This document shows, in pieces, positions 11,113-22,576 of a stretch of 64,000 bases of DNA. The stretch is from Anolis sagrei (lineage: Eukaryota > Chordata > Lepidosauria > Squamata > Anolidae). Position 1 is the first letter of the stretch, and every line of letters begins with the position of its first letter. The position numbers and the translations under genes are program-made. The stretch is taken from positions 153,759,278 through 153,823,277 of the forward strand of contig NC_090024.1 of NCBI RefSeq assembly GCF_037176765.1, written 5' to 3'. The notes beneath the pieces were generated by a model that did no database searches, had not been told where the DNA came from, and saw only the letters and a list, made by a program, of their open reading frames with translations.

Positions 11113-11597
11113 CATCTAAAACTCCGACTGTTGGAAGTGAAGAAGCATCCCCACTTGTATATAGAGCAACTGGAGTCAGAGGGAATGCTGTAGCACTTGC
11201 CTGCTGTCTTGTTTTCACCTCTGTTTCTTAGGTCAAAACAACTCAGGGTATTTTGCTTCCTACCGCCTTTAGTTCTTACCTGCCTTTAGAGATCACTTCC
11301 CCCTTCTTCCCAGAAGTATTTGAGTGCTTTATTGCCCTTAGTTTAAGAAGGGAGCTTCTCTGGCTCAAGAGGTCTGACACACATTTATAAGAGTCAACAT
11401 TAGGGGCTTTTCTACCAAAGTTAGGTAGTTTTCTTTTGTCTATCTACTCTTTTATCTGAGATACATTAGCTGTAACAATAAAAGTATGACAAGTTTTTAC
11501 CTTTTTACACCATACCAGAGCTTCCTGTGTATTTTCTCTCCTGTTTCTAACCATAAGCTCATATATAGTACTGGCTACACTGCACTCTGCTATAGGT

Positions 11598-11770
11598 AAA
11601 GATAAAGCTTTTCCCTTGACATTAAGTCTACTCGTGTTCGACTGGGGAGTGGTGCTCATCTTCATTTCAAAGCCAAAGAACCAGTGTTGTCCGTAGATGC
11701 ATCCAAGGTCATGTGGCTGGAATGACTGAATGGAGCGTTGATTGCCTTCCCACCAAAGCAGTGATGTAGA
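11598..11770. repeat. SINE-like dispersed repeat of squamates
   Basis: GGTAAAGATAAAGCTTTTCC ... CATTAAGTCTACTCGTGTTC ... AAGGTCATGTGGCTGGAATG ... CCTTCCCACCAAAGCAGTG. I recognise this wording from many lizard introns. A shorter relative is at 40518-40560. No coding content. The formal family name is not certain. Confidence 0.5.
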
Positions 11771-11993
11771 GCACGATTTTAGGGGGCCCTGCCAAGGCAG
11801 AGGCCAGCAAGATCAAAAAAGAGGATCCGTTACGCCTGGTGAGACAATAAACACCAGTAAAAGTTTTCCTATTTTCAAATAAATGTCACCAGAATGAAGC
11901 AAGGCCATCGAAGTTTATTTTCTATTCCACCTGGAAAGGATGACAACTACAGTAACCTGCCAAGGAGCCGACAACTCCTAAGCAAATACTGGT

Positions 11994-12289
11994 AGGTTAC
12001 ATACCTGTGACCATCTTTCTTTGAGTGGTGCTCTGTGAATTCACACAGGTGGAGTGATTGTGCCTGCGCAGGCACCAATGGAAACTTCCCTAGTTTAAAC
12101 TTTTCAAGTCTTGGCGGTAACCCCGCCCAGTCCCAGGCAGGGCATAAAAGGCGCCCTGTGCCCGCACTCCTCAGTTCCTATGCCACAAGGCAGTGAGTAA
12201 GGAGGAGGTTTGTTAGGGGGGAGGCTGGGTGGGTTTGTGTGAATTCACAGAGCACCACTCAAAGAAAGATGGTCACAGGTATGTAACCT
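11994..12289. repeat. DIRS terminal block with 54-bp perfect inverted arms
   Basis: 11994-12047 and 12236-12289 are exact inverted copies of each other (AGGTTACATACCTGTGACCA ... TTCACACA). The 188-base centre contains a terminal-repeat sequence (CCTGCGCAGGCACCAATGG ... GGCGGTAACCCCGCCCAG ... GCATAAAAGGCGCC). DIRS elements need inverted terminal repeats and an internal complementary region for their circular intermediate, and this block fits that role. An equivalent block is at 22577-22874. Confidence 0.7.
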
Positions 12290-14748
12290 ACCATTTTTCT
12301 TCATGGTATCTGAGAATGCACACATGTGAAGATTAGCAAGCTAAAGGTCCCGGAGGCAGGAAGAACAAACCGACCTTCATAGAAGGACCAAACAAGTTTA
12401 TTTTTAATCACACAAAACAGCAACACAGAATAAAGGACATAATGTCCCAATAGTCGTGTAATGCCGATATACTTACTGTCCTCATGGCCGAAATTCAACA
12501 TGAACAACTTCACACCTCCATAAACCCGAGGTAGTAGATTGCATAGCAAAACAATACCCCCTGAAGGGGGAAACTGTACGGTACAAGAGTCTGGTCACAG
12601 TATCGAAAGGCAATATTACAGTACACATTTGCAATGCCTATCAGAAACATCAGCACATTTACAGAGTAAACGTTACAGAAACTTGCTTAATAACATACAT
12701 GAGTCAAATAAACGGCCCTCATCTGCCTACCCCCATAGGCAGACAGGAAAAAATTTGCATCGCAGTATGCTTCCAAAACCAAAGAACGACCATACCGGTA
12801 AGATTGGACAATCATGTTAAGCAATAACAAAGAGGGTAATAACAAGAGTTTTAACCACACGAGGCATTATGCAAGCTGAAATACACCCAGTCGAACACAA
12901 AATGAGCCCCCAACCAGTAACAAAGTTCATGGGGGGCAAGAGGAATGGATTGCCCATTCAAAGGCACAGTCCCTCCTATGCCTAGTGTCGAGTCTGTAAT
13001 GAGAGACAAAGGTCAAAGGGCTGGACCAAATGACCGCCTTACATATCGAGTCCAAGGGGATGCCTTTGAGGAAAGCTGTCGAGGCCACCATGGCCCTAGT
13101 CGACCGAGCCCGTACAACCGGCAGAGGTTGATGGTGGGTTAGCTGATAACAGAGTTCTATGGTTGACACAATCCATCTGGATAACCGCTGGGACGAGACC
13201 GGTAGGCCCAGCTTATCCAGTGCATATGACACAGAGTTTCTGAGTCTTACGGTACTGAGACGTTCTGTCCCAATAGAACAACAAAGCCCTCCTGACATCG
13301 AGGGGGTGCAGTCTCTTCTCCATCGGGGTTGATGGCAACTGGACGAAGGAGGGAAAAAACAATGTCCTCATTGACATGGAATTGGGACACCATCATTAGC
13401 AGAAAAGATATGTCCATGCAAAGAACTGCTATGTCTGCATGAAAAAGGAGATAAGGTTCATCCACCCTTAATGCTGCCAGCTCAGGAGGACAGCGGGCAG
13501 AGGTGATCGCCACCAGAAAGGCCACCTTCCAGGAAAGCAGGCAAAGGTCAATTGACGCCAAGGGCTCAAACGGTGGCAGCACCAGCAAAGAAAGGACAAG
13601 GTCGATATTCCCGCCAGGAGTAGGGGGATGAACCGGTGGATGCAAATTGTTGTAGCCTCTCAGGAACGTCTTCACCAAGGCATTGTGGAACACAGATGTC
13701 CCTCCACATTACTGAAGATTCCAGGAAATGGCCGCCATGTACGACTTCAATGAGGATAAGGAAAGGCCCTGCCCGGTTAAGGAGAGGAGAAACCCCAGGA
13801 TCGTTGGTATCAAGCGTGGAAACGCTTGGTTCCCCTTTTCTGAATCTCTGGAAGCGGACAAAACAGGAGGAATAGCTTCTGGCCGTTGATGGTTTGTAGG
13901 CAGCTGTCAGAATGGAGCGGATGTCTGGACACAACCTCATCAGTATTGGATTCTCCATGCTGTCAGGTAGAGAGATGGGAGGTCGGGATGGAGGATCAGG
14001 CCCTGCTCCCTTGTGAGAAGGCCCTGTCGTAGAGGAAATTTTCGACACCGTCCGCCGAATATCTGCAGCAGGACAGGGTACCAGGCCTGTCTCGGCCATG
14101 CCGGGGCCACCAGGATGCAGTTGGTCCTGGACATCTGAGGATGAGAGGGAAGGTGGGGGGGGGGGGAGAGAGATAGAGGAATCCTTCCGACCAATCCAGG
14201 AGTAGTGCATCGCCTAGGCATCCTGGAGCTGCCCCCGGAGGGAGACAGGCTCCGTATCGAGGAAGCTAGGCATTCATCGGTGAGACAAACAGGTCGACCT
14301 CTGGTCATCCCCACTCATTGAATAGGCGGGCAAGTTTGTCTGGGGCCAGCCTCCATTCGTGGGATGTCGCTCGAGACCGACTCAATGAATCTGCTTCGAC
14401 ATTCAAAACACCCGGCAAGTGGATTGCGGACACTGATATCGACCGGGTGACACACCAGTCCCACAGAGTCATCAAAAGCGCCAACAGCTTTCTTGAGCCT
14501 GTACCGCCCTGTTTGTTCACATAGTACATAGCTACCATGTTGTCTGTGAGAATTTGCACCATCTTGTTTGTGACCAGGGGGGGCAAAAGCTTTCAGCAAT
14601 TTGAATATCACCAGCAGTTTGAGGTAATTGATATGATGCAGCCTCTCCTCCGGTGACCATTGGTCTTGTACGGAGAGTTCTCCTGTGTGGCATCCCCAGG
14701 CGAACATCGATGCATCCATTGTGAAGGTGATCGATGGGGGTTTGGGAT

Positions 14749-15551
14749 TGTAAAGGATCTCCGCCAATGGTAATGAAGCTGCCACCAAAGTGTAAAGAGA
14801 CGCTACCAACTAGTGAGGAAGTGCCTAGGTTTAGGAGAGAGGAGCCGCTGATTTGTAAAAGGCTCTGGTATTAAAGGCTCTGTTTGTGTGGTGAGGTAAT
14901 TTTGGTAGAGTGGGTGCACAGAACGTAAAATTAATGGAGATGAGGCAGTTTTAAAAACCAAAGAGAACAAGTTTATTTTTAAACAAAGCGTATGGTTGCA
15001 GTATGAAGATGTTAAGCTTGGCAAATACTTGATGGTTACATGTAACTTGGTTGCGATACAATTCAGGCTTTCGATGTTACCACTTATGAACTCTTGCTGT
15101 GGTGAAGCGCTTTATTAACCAGTGTTCCCTGCAGTGAATAGTCTCTCTGTTTGATCTATACTTGATCAAATCACAGATCTCCAGTCTTCCCCCGACTAGC
15201 GATCCTAACAAGCCTCTGTTAGTTCTTTCTAACTAAAGCAACTAACAAGGTTTTCCCCTTCAGCTTCCTAGCTGAAGAAATCTCTACTATTCACGAACAC
15301 TAAAACCTGACTCTTCACTTCTTCACTCCTCAGAGTCTAAAAAACTGACTCTGCTGCTCTCTCAGAGTCTTCCCCCTGACTGACTCTAACTGTCACTTTT
15401 TAAAACCTTTACTCTCTAAGCTCCTCCCACCTCCTCTTCTGCCTCGTTTCCATGGTAACACATTTCTCACAGCTAGGCCGCTCCAGCCTTAGGGCAACCA
15501 ATGCAAACATAAATACAGTTATAAGCATATTATTATAAACACTTCTGTACA
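14749..15551 (-). repeat. Gypsy LTR (3' on the minus strand)
   Basis: 803 bp, TG..CA ends, identical by eye to 17708-18510 except for one base near 15330. Contains an AATAAA-like signal on the minus strand near 14970. Confidence 0.9.
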
Positions 15552-15715
15552 CCTTCCCCCCCCCGAAAAATTATTTTTGGACCATTCTCAATCCCGGAAT
15601 GGCAAAAATAATTCCACATATTATCCAACAATATATACATACACACCATTTCTGAAAGGCAAACATATTATGGTTAAATACATTACAATTTATACATACA
15701 TACAAACCTTTAACC

Positions 15716-17614
15716 TTACGAAATTCTAGATAAGGCGTCTGCAACTATGTTCCGTTTACCTGAAACATGTTTAATTTCAAATGTAAAATCCTGTAAACAT
15801 AAACTCCATCTCAACAATTTGTTATTCGTACCTTTCACATTATCTAGCCATCTTAATGGAGCATGGTCCGTTTGTAAGGTAAACTTTCTCCCCCACAAAT
15901 ATGGTTTTAGTTTTTTAACTGACCAGATGATGGCATAGCATTCTTTTTCAATTGTTGACATACTATATTCATTAGAATGCCATTTTTTACTTAAAAACAA
16001 AATAGGTCTGTCCTCACCCTCTACATCTAACTGGCTTAGGACAGCTCCTAGCCCAGTATCTGATGCATCACATGTTAGAATAAAAGGTTTATCAAAATCT
16101 GGCGCCATTAGGACAGAATCCGATGTAATGGATTTCTTCAATTGATCCATGGCAGTTTGACAATTTGGAGTCCAAATTACCTGGTTCGGGTTCTTCTTTT
16201 TGGTAAGATCCAAAAGAGGGGCTGCCAAATTACTAAAAGATGGAATAAATTTGCGATAGTATCCAGCCAATCCAAGGAATGTCCTAACCTGTTTTTTTGT
16301 TTTGGGCACTGGCCACTGGTGAATAACTGCCACTTTAGTAGGGTCAGGTCGCTGAAATTTCTGAGGTATTATTTCTGGATGTACTATACATACTTCGGAG
16401 CCTGTATCTCGAAGTCCTTTCACGTCTTTGTTGTCAATGGAAATGGATTCTAAGTAATCTTTAGATGGGTTGTTTGACAAGATGAACAAACATTGTTTCT
16501 CTTGAGGCTCTGATTCTGAACTCTCCTTTGACAAAGTATCTGGTTCTGCTTTTTGTGTTTCTTTTACTTTATTCACAAAGAGGGTTGTTTTCTCTTTTCT
16601 TAAAAGGGGACATTGATACTTTATATGGTCCCACTTTCCACACTGGAAGCACCTTCTTTTTCCCTCAGGAGCAGTTTGTCTTGTTACACCCTGCCTCCTC
16701 CAGGTGGTGTTTTCTATGTCAGAACCTTTTTCTTGCTGTGGGCGCGTTTGTTGTTGGTAAAATGGCTGCCTGTTTCTTCTTTTATCACTTGGCAGATCTT
16801 CCCTTTTGAATCCTTCTTTTAGGGTTATTATTTGATCTACCATAACCGCTGCCTCTACTATAGTGGATGGTTTGCGATCCTGAATCACCCAGCGAATATC
16901 ATAAGGCACTAATTGAAAAAATTGTTCCAACTTTAAAAGTTCTCTCAGCTGTTGGTAATCTTCCACCTCAGACGTCCTTAGCCAACTATCGAACAGTTGA
17001 GACAATTTAGAGGCCACCTGAGCAAAACTTTGGGTTTTATCTCTCTTTAGGGTCCTGAACTTAAATCTGTAGAATTCAGGAGTTAATCGAAACTCTTGTA
17101 GAATTTGTTTCTTAAATAAATCATAATCTCCATAAGACCCCTCAGGCAAATCTCCATAAATCTGTAAAAGTCTTCCAGTTATCTGTGGCCTTAGATATAT
17201 CATCCATTTTTCCTTAGCAACCCCAAAATCTCTACAACATCTCTCGAAAGAGATCAAAAATTTCTCTACATCGTCATCCTTGGTAAATTTAGGGAATCTC
17301 TTTATCAAATCTGGGGTATCCACTCCAGATCTCCCTTCCTGGATGTCACTGGATGTTTGAGACAAAGCCAATCTTTGCTTCTGCAGCTCAAATTCCATTC
17401 TCTTCCATTCTATCTCCTGTTCTCTCTCTTTCTGTCTTTCTTCAAATTCTCTTTGTTTCGCCTCTCTCTCCATCTCCAATCGTTTCATCTCTAGTTTGTA
17501 CTTATAAGCCATTTCTGACACAGGCCCTGGCTCCGTTTCCGCCTCAGAGCCCGAACTTCCTTCTTGGTCTCCCTCTGTTTCCTCAGCAAGCTTTCTCTGT
17601 CGCCTGGTAGCCAT
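15716..17614 (-). CDS. Gypsy gag / partial pol open frame (fossil element)
   Basis: 632 codons, uninterrupted, ATG at 17612-17614. Residues about 30-85 are a charged coiled coil (KLEMKRLEMEREAKQ). Residues about 120-260 resemble the capsid half that gave rise to vertebrate SCAN domains (FKKQILQEFRLTPEFYRFKF ... LLKLEQFFQLVPYDIRWVIQ). A CCHC zinc knuckle follows at about 318-331 (CFQCGKWDHIKYQC). Then comes a protease-like DTGS, then sequence after the RT catalytic core (TFLGLAGYYRKFIPSFS) and an RNase H domain (LTCDASDTGLGAVLSQ ... LQTDHAPLRWL). Gmr1-like elements are the reported source of SCAN. The frame has the codon pattern of a recently mobile copy. Confidence 0.8.
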   Translation of the reverse strand: MATRRQRKLAEETEGDQEGSSGSEAETEPGPVSEMAYKYKLEMKRLEMEREAKQREFEERQKEREQEIEWKRMEFELQKQRLALSQTSSDIQEGRSGVDTPDLIKRFPKFTKDDDVEKFLISFERCCRDFGVAKEKWMIYLRPQITGRLLQIYGDLPEGSYGDYDLFKKQILQEFRLTPEFYRFKFRTLKRDKTQSFAQVASKLSQLFDSWLRTSEVEDYQQLRELLKLEQFFQLVPYDIRWVIQDRKPSTIVEAAVMVDQIITLKEGFKREDLPSDKRRNRQPFYQQQTRPQQEKGSDIENTTWRRQGVTRQTAPEGKRRCFQCGKWDHIKYQCPLLRKEKTTLFVNKVKETQKAEPDTLSKESSESEPQEKQCLFILSNNPSKDYLESISIDNKDVKGLRDTGSEVCIVHPEIIPQKFQRPDPTKVAVIHQWPVPKTKKQVRTFLGLAGYYRKFIPSFSNLAAPLLDLTKKKNPNQVIWTPNCQTAMDQLKKSITSDSVLMAPDFDKPFILTCDASDTGLGAVLSQLDVEGEDRPILFLSKKWHSNEYSMSTIEKECYAIIWSVKKLKPYLWGRKFTLQTDHAPLRWLDNVKGTNNKLLRWSLCLQDFTFEIKHVSGKRNIVADALSRIS

Positions 17615-17707
17615 ATTCCAATAACTTTTACCTCACAACTTATTCTTAAAATAGTCTTAAGGCACTTGATCAGTTGTTAAACGTATCCCGTCGTCTGCCA
17701 CCAATAT

Positions 17708-18510
17708 TGTAAAGGATCTCCGCCAATGGTAATGAAGCTGCCACCAAAGTGTAAAGAGACGCTACCAACTAGTGAGGAAGTGCCTAGGTTTAGGAGAGAG
17801 GAGCCGCTGATTTGTAAAAGGCTCTGGTATTAAAGGCTCTGTTTGTGTGGTGAGGTAATTTTGGTAGAGTGGGTGCACAGAACGTAAAATTAATGGAGAT
17901 GAGGCAGTTTTAAAAACCAAAGAGAACAAGTTTATTTTTAAACAAAGCGTATGGTTGCAGTATGAAGATGTTAAGCTTGGCAAATACTTGATGGTTACAT
18001 GTAACTTGGTTGCGATACAATTCAGGCTTTCGATGTTACCACTTATGAACTCTTGCTGTGGTGAAGCGCTTTATTAACCAGTGTTCCCTGCAGTGAATAG
18101 TCTCTCTGTTTGATCTATACTTGATCAAATCACAGATCTCCAGTCTTCCCCCGACTAGCGATCCTAACAAGCCTCTGTTAGTTCTTTCTAACTAAAGCAA
18201 CTAACAAGGTTTTCCCCTTCAGCTTCCTAGCTGAAGAAATCTCTACTATTCACGAACACTAAAACCTGACTCTTCACTTCTTCACTCCTAAGAGTCTAAA
18301 AAACTGACTCTGCTGCTCTCTCAGAGTCTTCCCCCTGACTGACTCTAACTGTCACTTTTTAAAACCTTTACTCTCTAAGCTCCTCCCACCTCCTCTTCTG
18401 CCTCGTTTCCATGGTAACACATTTCTCACAGCTAGGCCGCTCCAGCCTTAGGGCAACCAATGCAAACATAAATACAGTTATAAGCATATTATTATAAACA
18501 CTTCTGTACA
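17708..18510 (-). repeat. Gypsy LTR (5' on the minus strand)
   Basis: Second copy of the 803-bp LTR, followed immediately by GGGAT (18511-18515), which repeats the GGGAT before the other LTR. This pair of exact 5-bp flanks fixes the insertion boundaries within DIRS 1. Confidence 0.9.
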
Positions 18511-20487
18511 GGGATGGAAAGGGATTCCCCTGCATACGTGGTGTCGAGACATCCACCATCGAAGTGACTTCCGTACCGTCACCGGTATCGAGAGCCATTT
18601 GGAATTGTGGTGCCTCCCTGGTTTGAAGTGGTTGCAGAACCATTTTGGAGTGGGCGAAAACGTAGCCTGGCTAAGGGAGTCACCTTCACTATCAACGCCA
18701 TGTGTCCCAGGAGGACCTGGACACATTTTGCCATCACCGACCGTGTCTGAGTGCAACACCGAATCTCGCGGATGAGGGCTTGGAACCGTGCCTCGGGAAG
18801 GTAGACTGATTGCTTCTGAGAATTGAACATGGCACCAATGAACTTTATCGTGGTCGTTGGCGTCAAGTGTGACTTTTCAATATTTAATCGCAGGCCAAGG
18901 CCTTCGAGGAGGGACAAAGTTGTGTGTATCTGCGACTTCAACATCGCGGGAGACTGCGCTGCCAGCAACCAATTGTCCAGGTACAGGAAAACCCGAATCT
19001 TCTGCCTCCTGTGGTAGGCAGCGACCACCGACATACATTTTGTGAAGGTTTGTGGTGCAGTCACGAGACAGAAAGGAAGAACATTGAAAGTATATGTTTA
19101 GCCGTTGACCCAGAAGGCGAGGAACAGTCTGTGACGTCCTCTTATTGACAAATGAAAATATGCATCCCGAAGGTCAATCGACGTGAAGAAGTCCCCTGGC
19201 CGGAGGAAAGGAAGTATGGACGACACCGTCACCATTTTGAACTTCTGGACTCTTATGGAAGAGTTGAGATTTCTCAAATCGAGGATTGGGCGGAGAGAGC
19301 TCTCTGGCTTGGGAACTGAAGTATCTTGAAAAGAAAGCCCATTCGTTGCAGCGTGCTGGAAAGAGAGAAATTGGCCCTTTTTAGAGCAGAGTGTCGACCT
19401 CTGACAAGATTGGCAAGGAAGGCTCGGTGTTGACGATGGAACCTGTCAGTGGGAGCTCTTCGAACTCTACCGCATAGCCGTCCTCCATAATCTTGAGCAC
19501 CCATACATCTGAGGTGAGTCGCCATGGATTGATGAAGTGTGCCAGCCGATCCCTAAACGTGGGTTGGAGAGGTCGACGGGTGGAGTGTGGGGCAGGGGTT
19601 GGTGTGATAACGACATTTATATCTAAGGAGGAGACGGTATCATCTGGTGCAATGTCAAACTCGGCGTCTCAGTTGATTGATACCAGAGGTGTGCCAAGGG
19701 TGGGGACGATGCTGTTTTTTAGGATGCCGTTGCTGCTGCTGTTGCTGCTGCTGTTGCTGCAGTTGTGGGCTTGGTAGAGGGCGAAGGGTCTGTCGGTATG
19801 GGTACTGACGGTATGGAGTACCATATTGACGCTTGGTATGTTGATACCAGTGGGTTCTTTGGGCCTGGGACTGGTTTTCGATCCCACACTTTGCAGCCAA
19901 GGGCTTAAAGTCCTGGTTGGCCTTCAGTTTGTCGTCTGTGCCTGCATTGAACAGCCCCCAAAGCATCAAACGGGAGGTCCTCGATCACCTGTTTAGACGA
20001 AATCGACAGTCCTGAGGACCGGAGCCAAGCATGCCTTCTGATGGCGACTGCATGGGCGATCATCTTACCTGCTGTATCTCCCGTGTTCTTCGCCATCTGG
20101 ATTTGGTGATGAGCCAATGAATTGGCTTCTTGTGCCAAGGTATTTAGAATGGTACGGTCCTCTTCAGACATGCACTGAAAAAACGGAAAAGCTTTCTCCC
20201 ACAAAATCTGCTGGTACGCTCCCATGCACGCACCATAATTTGCCATCCTGGCCAAGAGGAGGGCACCTGAGTAGAGTTTTCAGCCCACCGCATCAAACCT
20301 CTTTCCTTCATGGTCAGACGGTGTCGAAGACTGTCGACAGAAGGATTGCACTGCCTTCACGACCACTAAGTTCGGGTCAGGGTGGTGTTTCAGTCACTCC
20401 AGGCCCTCATCATTCGTCTGATACCAAGTTTCAATCTTTTTGGAAGTAGGTGGTATGGACAACGGGGTCTTCTACAAGGCCTGTATC

Positions 20488-20915
20488 TGTTACAATCCAG
20501 AGCAGGGAACGAGGCCCTAAGATAACTATCCACCACACTTGGCTGTGAAAAACAATCCTTTTTTATTGAAGAAAAATGGTTACAAAATAAAGGAAAAATG
20601 CAAGTCAAAAGCCACAGCAAAATCAGCAAACATGAATTTAAATGGACAAAGCAAAACCAAAAGCCTCACTGGGAAGTACTGGAATCTGTTAGCAATCCAC
20701 TAACCGTACTTGATATCCTAGAAATCTTCCCAAACTATGGCCAGGGAACCGGGAGAACTGCCAAGGTCTTCATCAATTTTGAAACGATGCCTGAACTGAG
20801 GCAATCAGCCTGGCGTATTGCAATTAAAACTCAAGAATCGGTTCCGTGAACCGCCCTTATAGACAACACTATAAGTAGGGGATGGGAGTAGAAGGCCCTA
20901 CCTTAGCATGATACA
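20488..20915 (-). mobile_element. Solo LTR, endogenous-retrovirus type
   Basis: 428 bp with ends TGTTACA / TGATACA on the plus strand, flanked by TATC at 20484-20487 and 20916-20919. Read on the minus strand it has a TATA-like CTTATAG..CTATAAGGGCGG region and AATAAA about 80 bases before the end, the usual order in an LTR. No internal viral genes adjoin it. The 4-bp duplication would fit a gammaretrovirus-like group, but that is inference. Confidence 0.5.
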
Positions 20916-21010
20916 TATCTTCATAGCCAGTTGCAAAGACTAGTCCTGTTCAGTTCCAGCTGTGGAGTACAATAAGGTTTCATCTTGCTGTTTTAATAAT
21001 CTATATAAAT

Positions 21011-21143
21011 GGTCAACCTTTGGGTCATCCAGATGTTTTGAATTTCAGCGACCACAATCCTTAACAGCTGGTCAGATGGCTGGGATTTCTGGGAGTTGGA
21101 GTTCAAAACATCTGGAGAACCAAAGGATGTGAACCACTGATCC
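21011..21143. mobile_element. Palindromic hAT-like MITE
   Basis: ATCCAGATGTTTTGAATTTC at the left faces GGAGTTCAAAACATCTGG at the right, around the motif CCTTAACAGCTGG..ATGGCTGGGATTTCTGGG. The same core occurs in the element at 43128-43262. It is more diverged, hence older. The surrounding 20916-21570 shows nothing else I can name. Confidence 0.55.
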
Positions 21144-21674
21144 ATATGAAGCCGCATGTTGAAGTCCTCAGTGGAATGTCACTAGTGTTCTATGCAATAT
21201 TTATCCTCCTTCTTGAAATGAGCGGATGTGCTGGACCAGTACCTGTGTACTGGAACAGGTTTTTGATTCCAGGGATTCTGTAAACAGTCTGTCATAGATG
21301 AGATTTCATTCTCCCACAGGAAGCAAGTACCTAGGTTATGATCCATCCCTATCCCTGGAGCACTGCTTGGCTGTAGCTCAAAGTGTTTGGAATCAGCTTC
21401 AATAGGTGTACATTACACCATTTTCTGAAGATAACCTAGCTGCAGAAATTCATACATTCACAATGCCCTGATTAGACTACTGTGATTAAATTTCTGTGGG
21501 GCTGTTCACAAAGAAGGCTTAGAAGCCACAACTGGTGTGCAATGAAATAGGCTGAATGCCAGCTAGAATACTATAGAGCAGCAGTTCTCAAAGTGAGCAT
21601 ACTGAGAGGCTCCACAGTTACCTCCTCCTCCTCCCCTCTCCAAGCTTTCCCTCCTCTTTCCTGCTCCCTCCCTC

Positions 21675-21815
21675 CTCATCTCCCTTGCTGCCAAAAACCT
21701 TTTCCCCTAGGTCTCCTCATGCCAAAAGCCTTCTCCCCCTACTCACCACCAAAAGCCTTTTCAACCTGCTTCCCTTGCTGCCAAAAGCCTTTTCCCCCCT
21801 CAGTCTCCTCATCTT
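21675..21815. repeat. Minisatellite-like repeat, CCAAAAGCCTTTTCCCC units
   Basis: Four imperfect units built on TTGCTGCCAAAAGCCTTTTC, spaced 30-50 bases, inside the left arm of the hAT element. The plus-strand open frames across it are a consequence of the repeat. Confidence 0.5.
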
Positions 21816-21948
21816 GCTTTTTTCTAAAACCCTATTTCCCTCCCACTGTGAAGAGGGTCCTTTCATTGTGCTTTTCCTGCATGGCAAAAAAGTTGAACTG
21901 AATGGCCCCTGGGGTTTCTTATCTTCCTCCTCCTCCTCCTCCTCCTTC

Positions 21949-21988
<40 letters not shown>

Positions 21989-22353
21989 TTATGAACACAA
22001 AAACACAGCATGTCACAGCAAACGAGATCTATATGCTGGATTTCGTATCACAAAATCACAAGTTGAACACTTCCTAAGCATCTAGGACTGTGTGATGTAT
22101 TTTCAAATGATGTGCGCAGATCCAAGTAATGTGGCCTTTTGCAGTTGACAGATCATGATTTTGTCAATGTTTATTGTTTCCAAAGGCCGGCTGAGATCTT
22201 TTGGCATGGCACCCAGTGTGCCAATGACCACTGGGACCACCTGTACTGGTTTATGCTAGAGCCTTTGCACTTTGATTTTGAGGTCCTGATAACTGCTGAG
22301 TTTTTTTCCTTGTTTTTCCTCAATGCAACTGTCACCTCATATGGCGACATCAA
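21989..22353 (-). mobile_element. R4 LINE 3' end fragment
   Basis: 22171-22353 on the minus strand reads MMSPYEVTVALRKNKEKN ... WSQWSLAHWVPCQKISAGLW, matching the endonuclease region of the R4 copy at 1700-1900. The 3' UTR continues to about 21989 and ends in an (ATT)n tail at 21945-21988. Severely 5' truncated. It shows what the R4 3' UTR looks like beyond the point where the first copy is cut off. Confidence 0.75.
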
Positions 22354-22368
22354 TATGATATTCTTCTT

Positions 22369-22399
<31 letters not shown>

Positions 22400-22430
22400 T
22401 TATTATTATTATTATTATTATTACAAAGGC
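22354..22430. repeat. TTC/TTA triplet microsatellite
   Basis: About ten TTC units followed by about eight TTA units. It sits at the 5' truncation point of the R4 fragment inside the hAT element. Confidence 0.8.
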
Positions 22431-22576
22431 TGGGGGGGGGGCAATATATTGGGGTTGCTTTGATTGTCCTTTTTCTCTATGGCAGAAGAGGGTTGGACTG
22501 GATCTCCCTGGGGTCTTCCACTGAAATACTCTTAAATTTATGTTGGTCAAAAAGTTTGCCCATGCTTGATATTGGT

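Larger units (their letters stand above)
14749..18510 (-). mobile_element. Ty3/gypsy retrotransposon fossil (Gmr1-like), young, non-autonomous
   Basis: Two 803-bp direct LTRs (14749-15551 and 17708-18510) begin TGTA and end TACA. They flank a 2.16-kb interior, with target duplication GGGAT at 14744-14748 and 18511-18515. I saw one difference between the LTRs. A primer-binding-type TGGTGGCAGACGACGGGAT follows the 5' LTR on the minus strand, and a G-rich polypurine tract precedes the 3' LTR. It carries one long open frame (15716-17614). Much of pol (reverse transcriptase core and integrase) is not present, so it needs help from relatives to move. Apart from that it looks whole. It lies inside DIRS 1. 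Confidence 0.9.
11994..20487 (-). mobile_element. DIRS-type tyrosine-recombinase retroelement fossil 1
   Basis: Parts on the minus strand: gag-like (about 19650-20450, ARMANYGACMGAYQQILWEK), reverse transcriptase (about 18530-19320, FTKCMSVVAAYHRRQKIRVF), RNase H (about 14305-14740, QILTDNMVAMYYVNKQGG) and tyrosine recombinase (about 12930-13700). The terminal block with inverted arms is at 11994-12289. A gypsy element (14749-18510) is inserted in it. It lacks its gag-side end and is broken in several places. The moderate divergence from DIRS 2 and 3 suggests middle age. Confidence 0.8.

Noticed and set aside
10782-11119. Three overlapping plus-strand frames of 80-106 codons
   Set aside because: They lie in an imperfect inverted repeat; the frames share no homology and start at unrelated ATGs.
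15747-17610. Plus-strand frames of 60-103 codons opposite the gypsy gag frame
   Set aside because: Shadows of the 632-codon minus-strand frame.
21938-22430. Regular ATT and TTC repeats considered as an array-type element
   Set aside because: Simple triplet microsatellites at the tail and the truncation point of an R4 fragment; there are no unique spacers.
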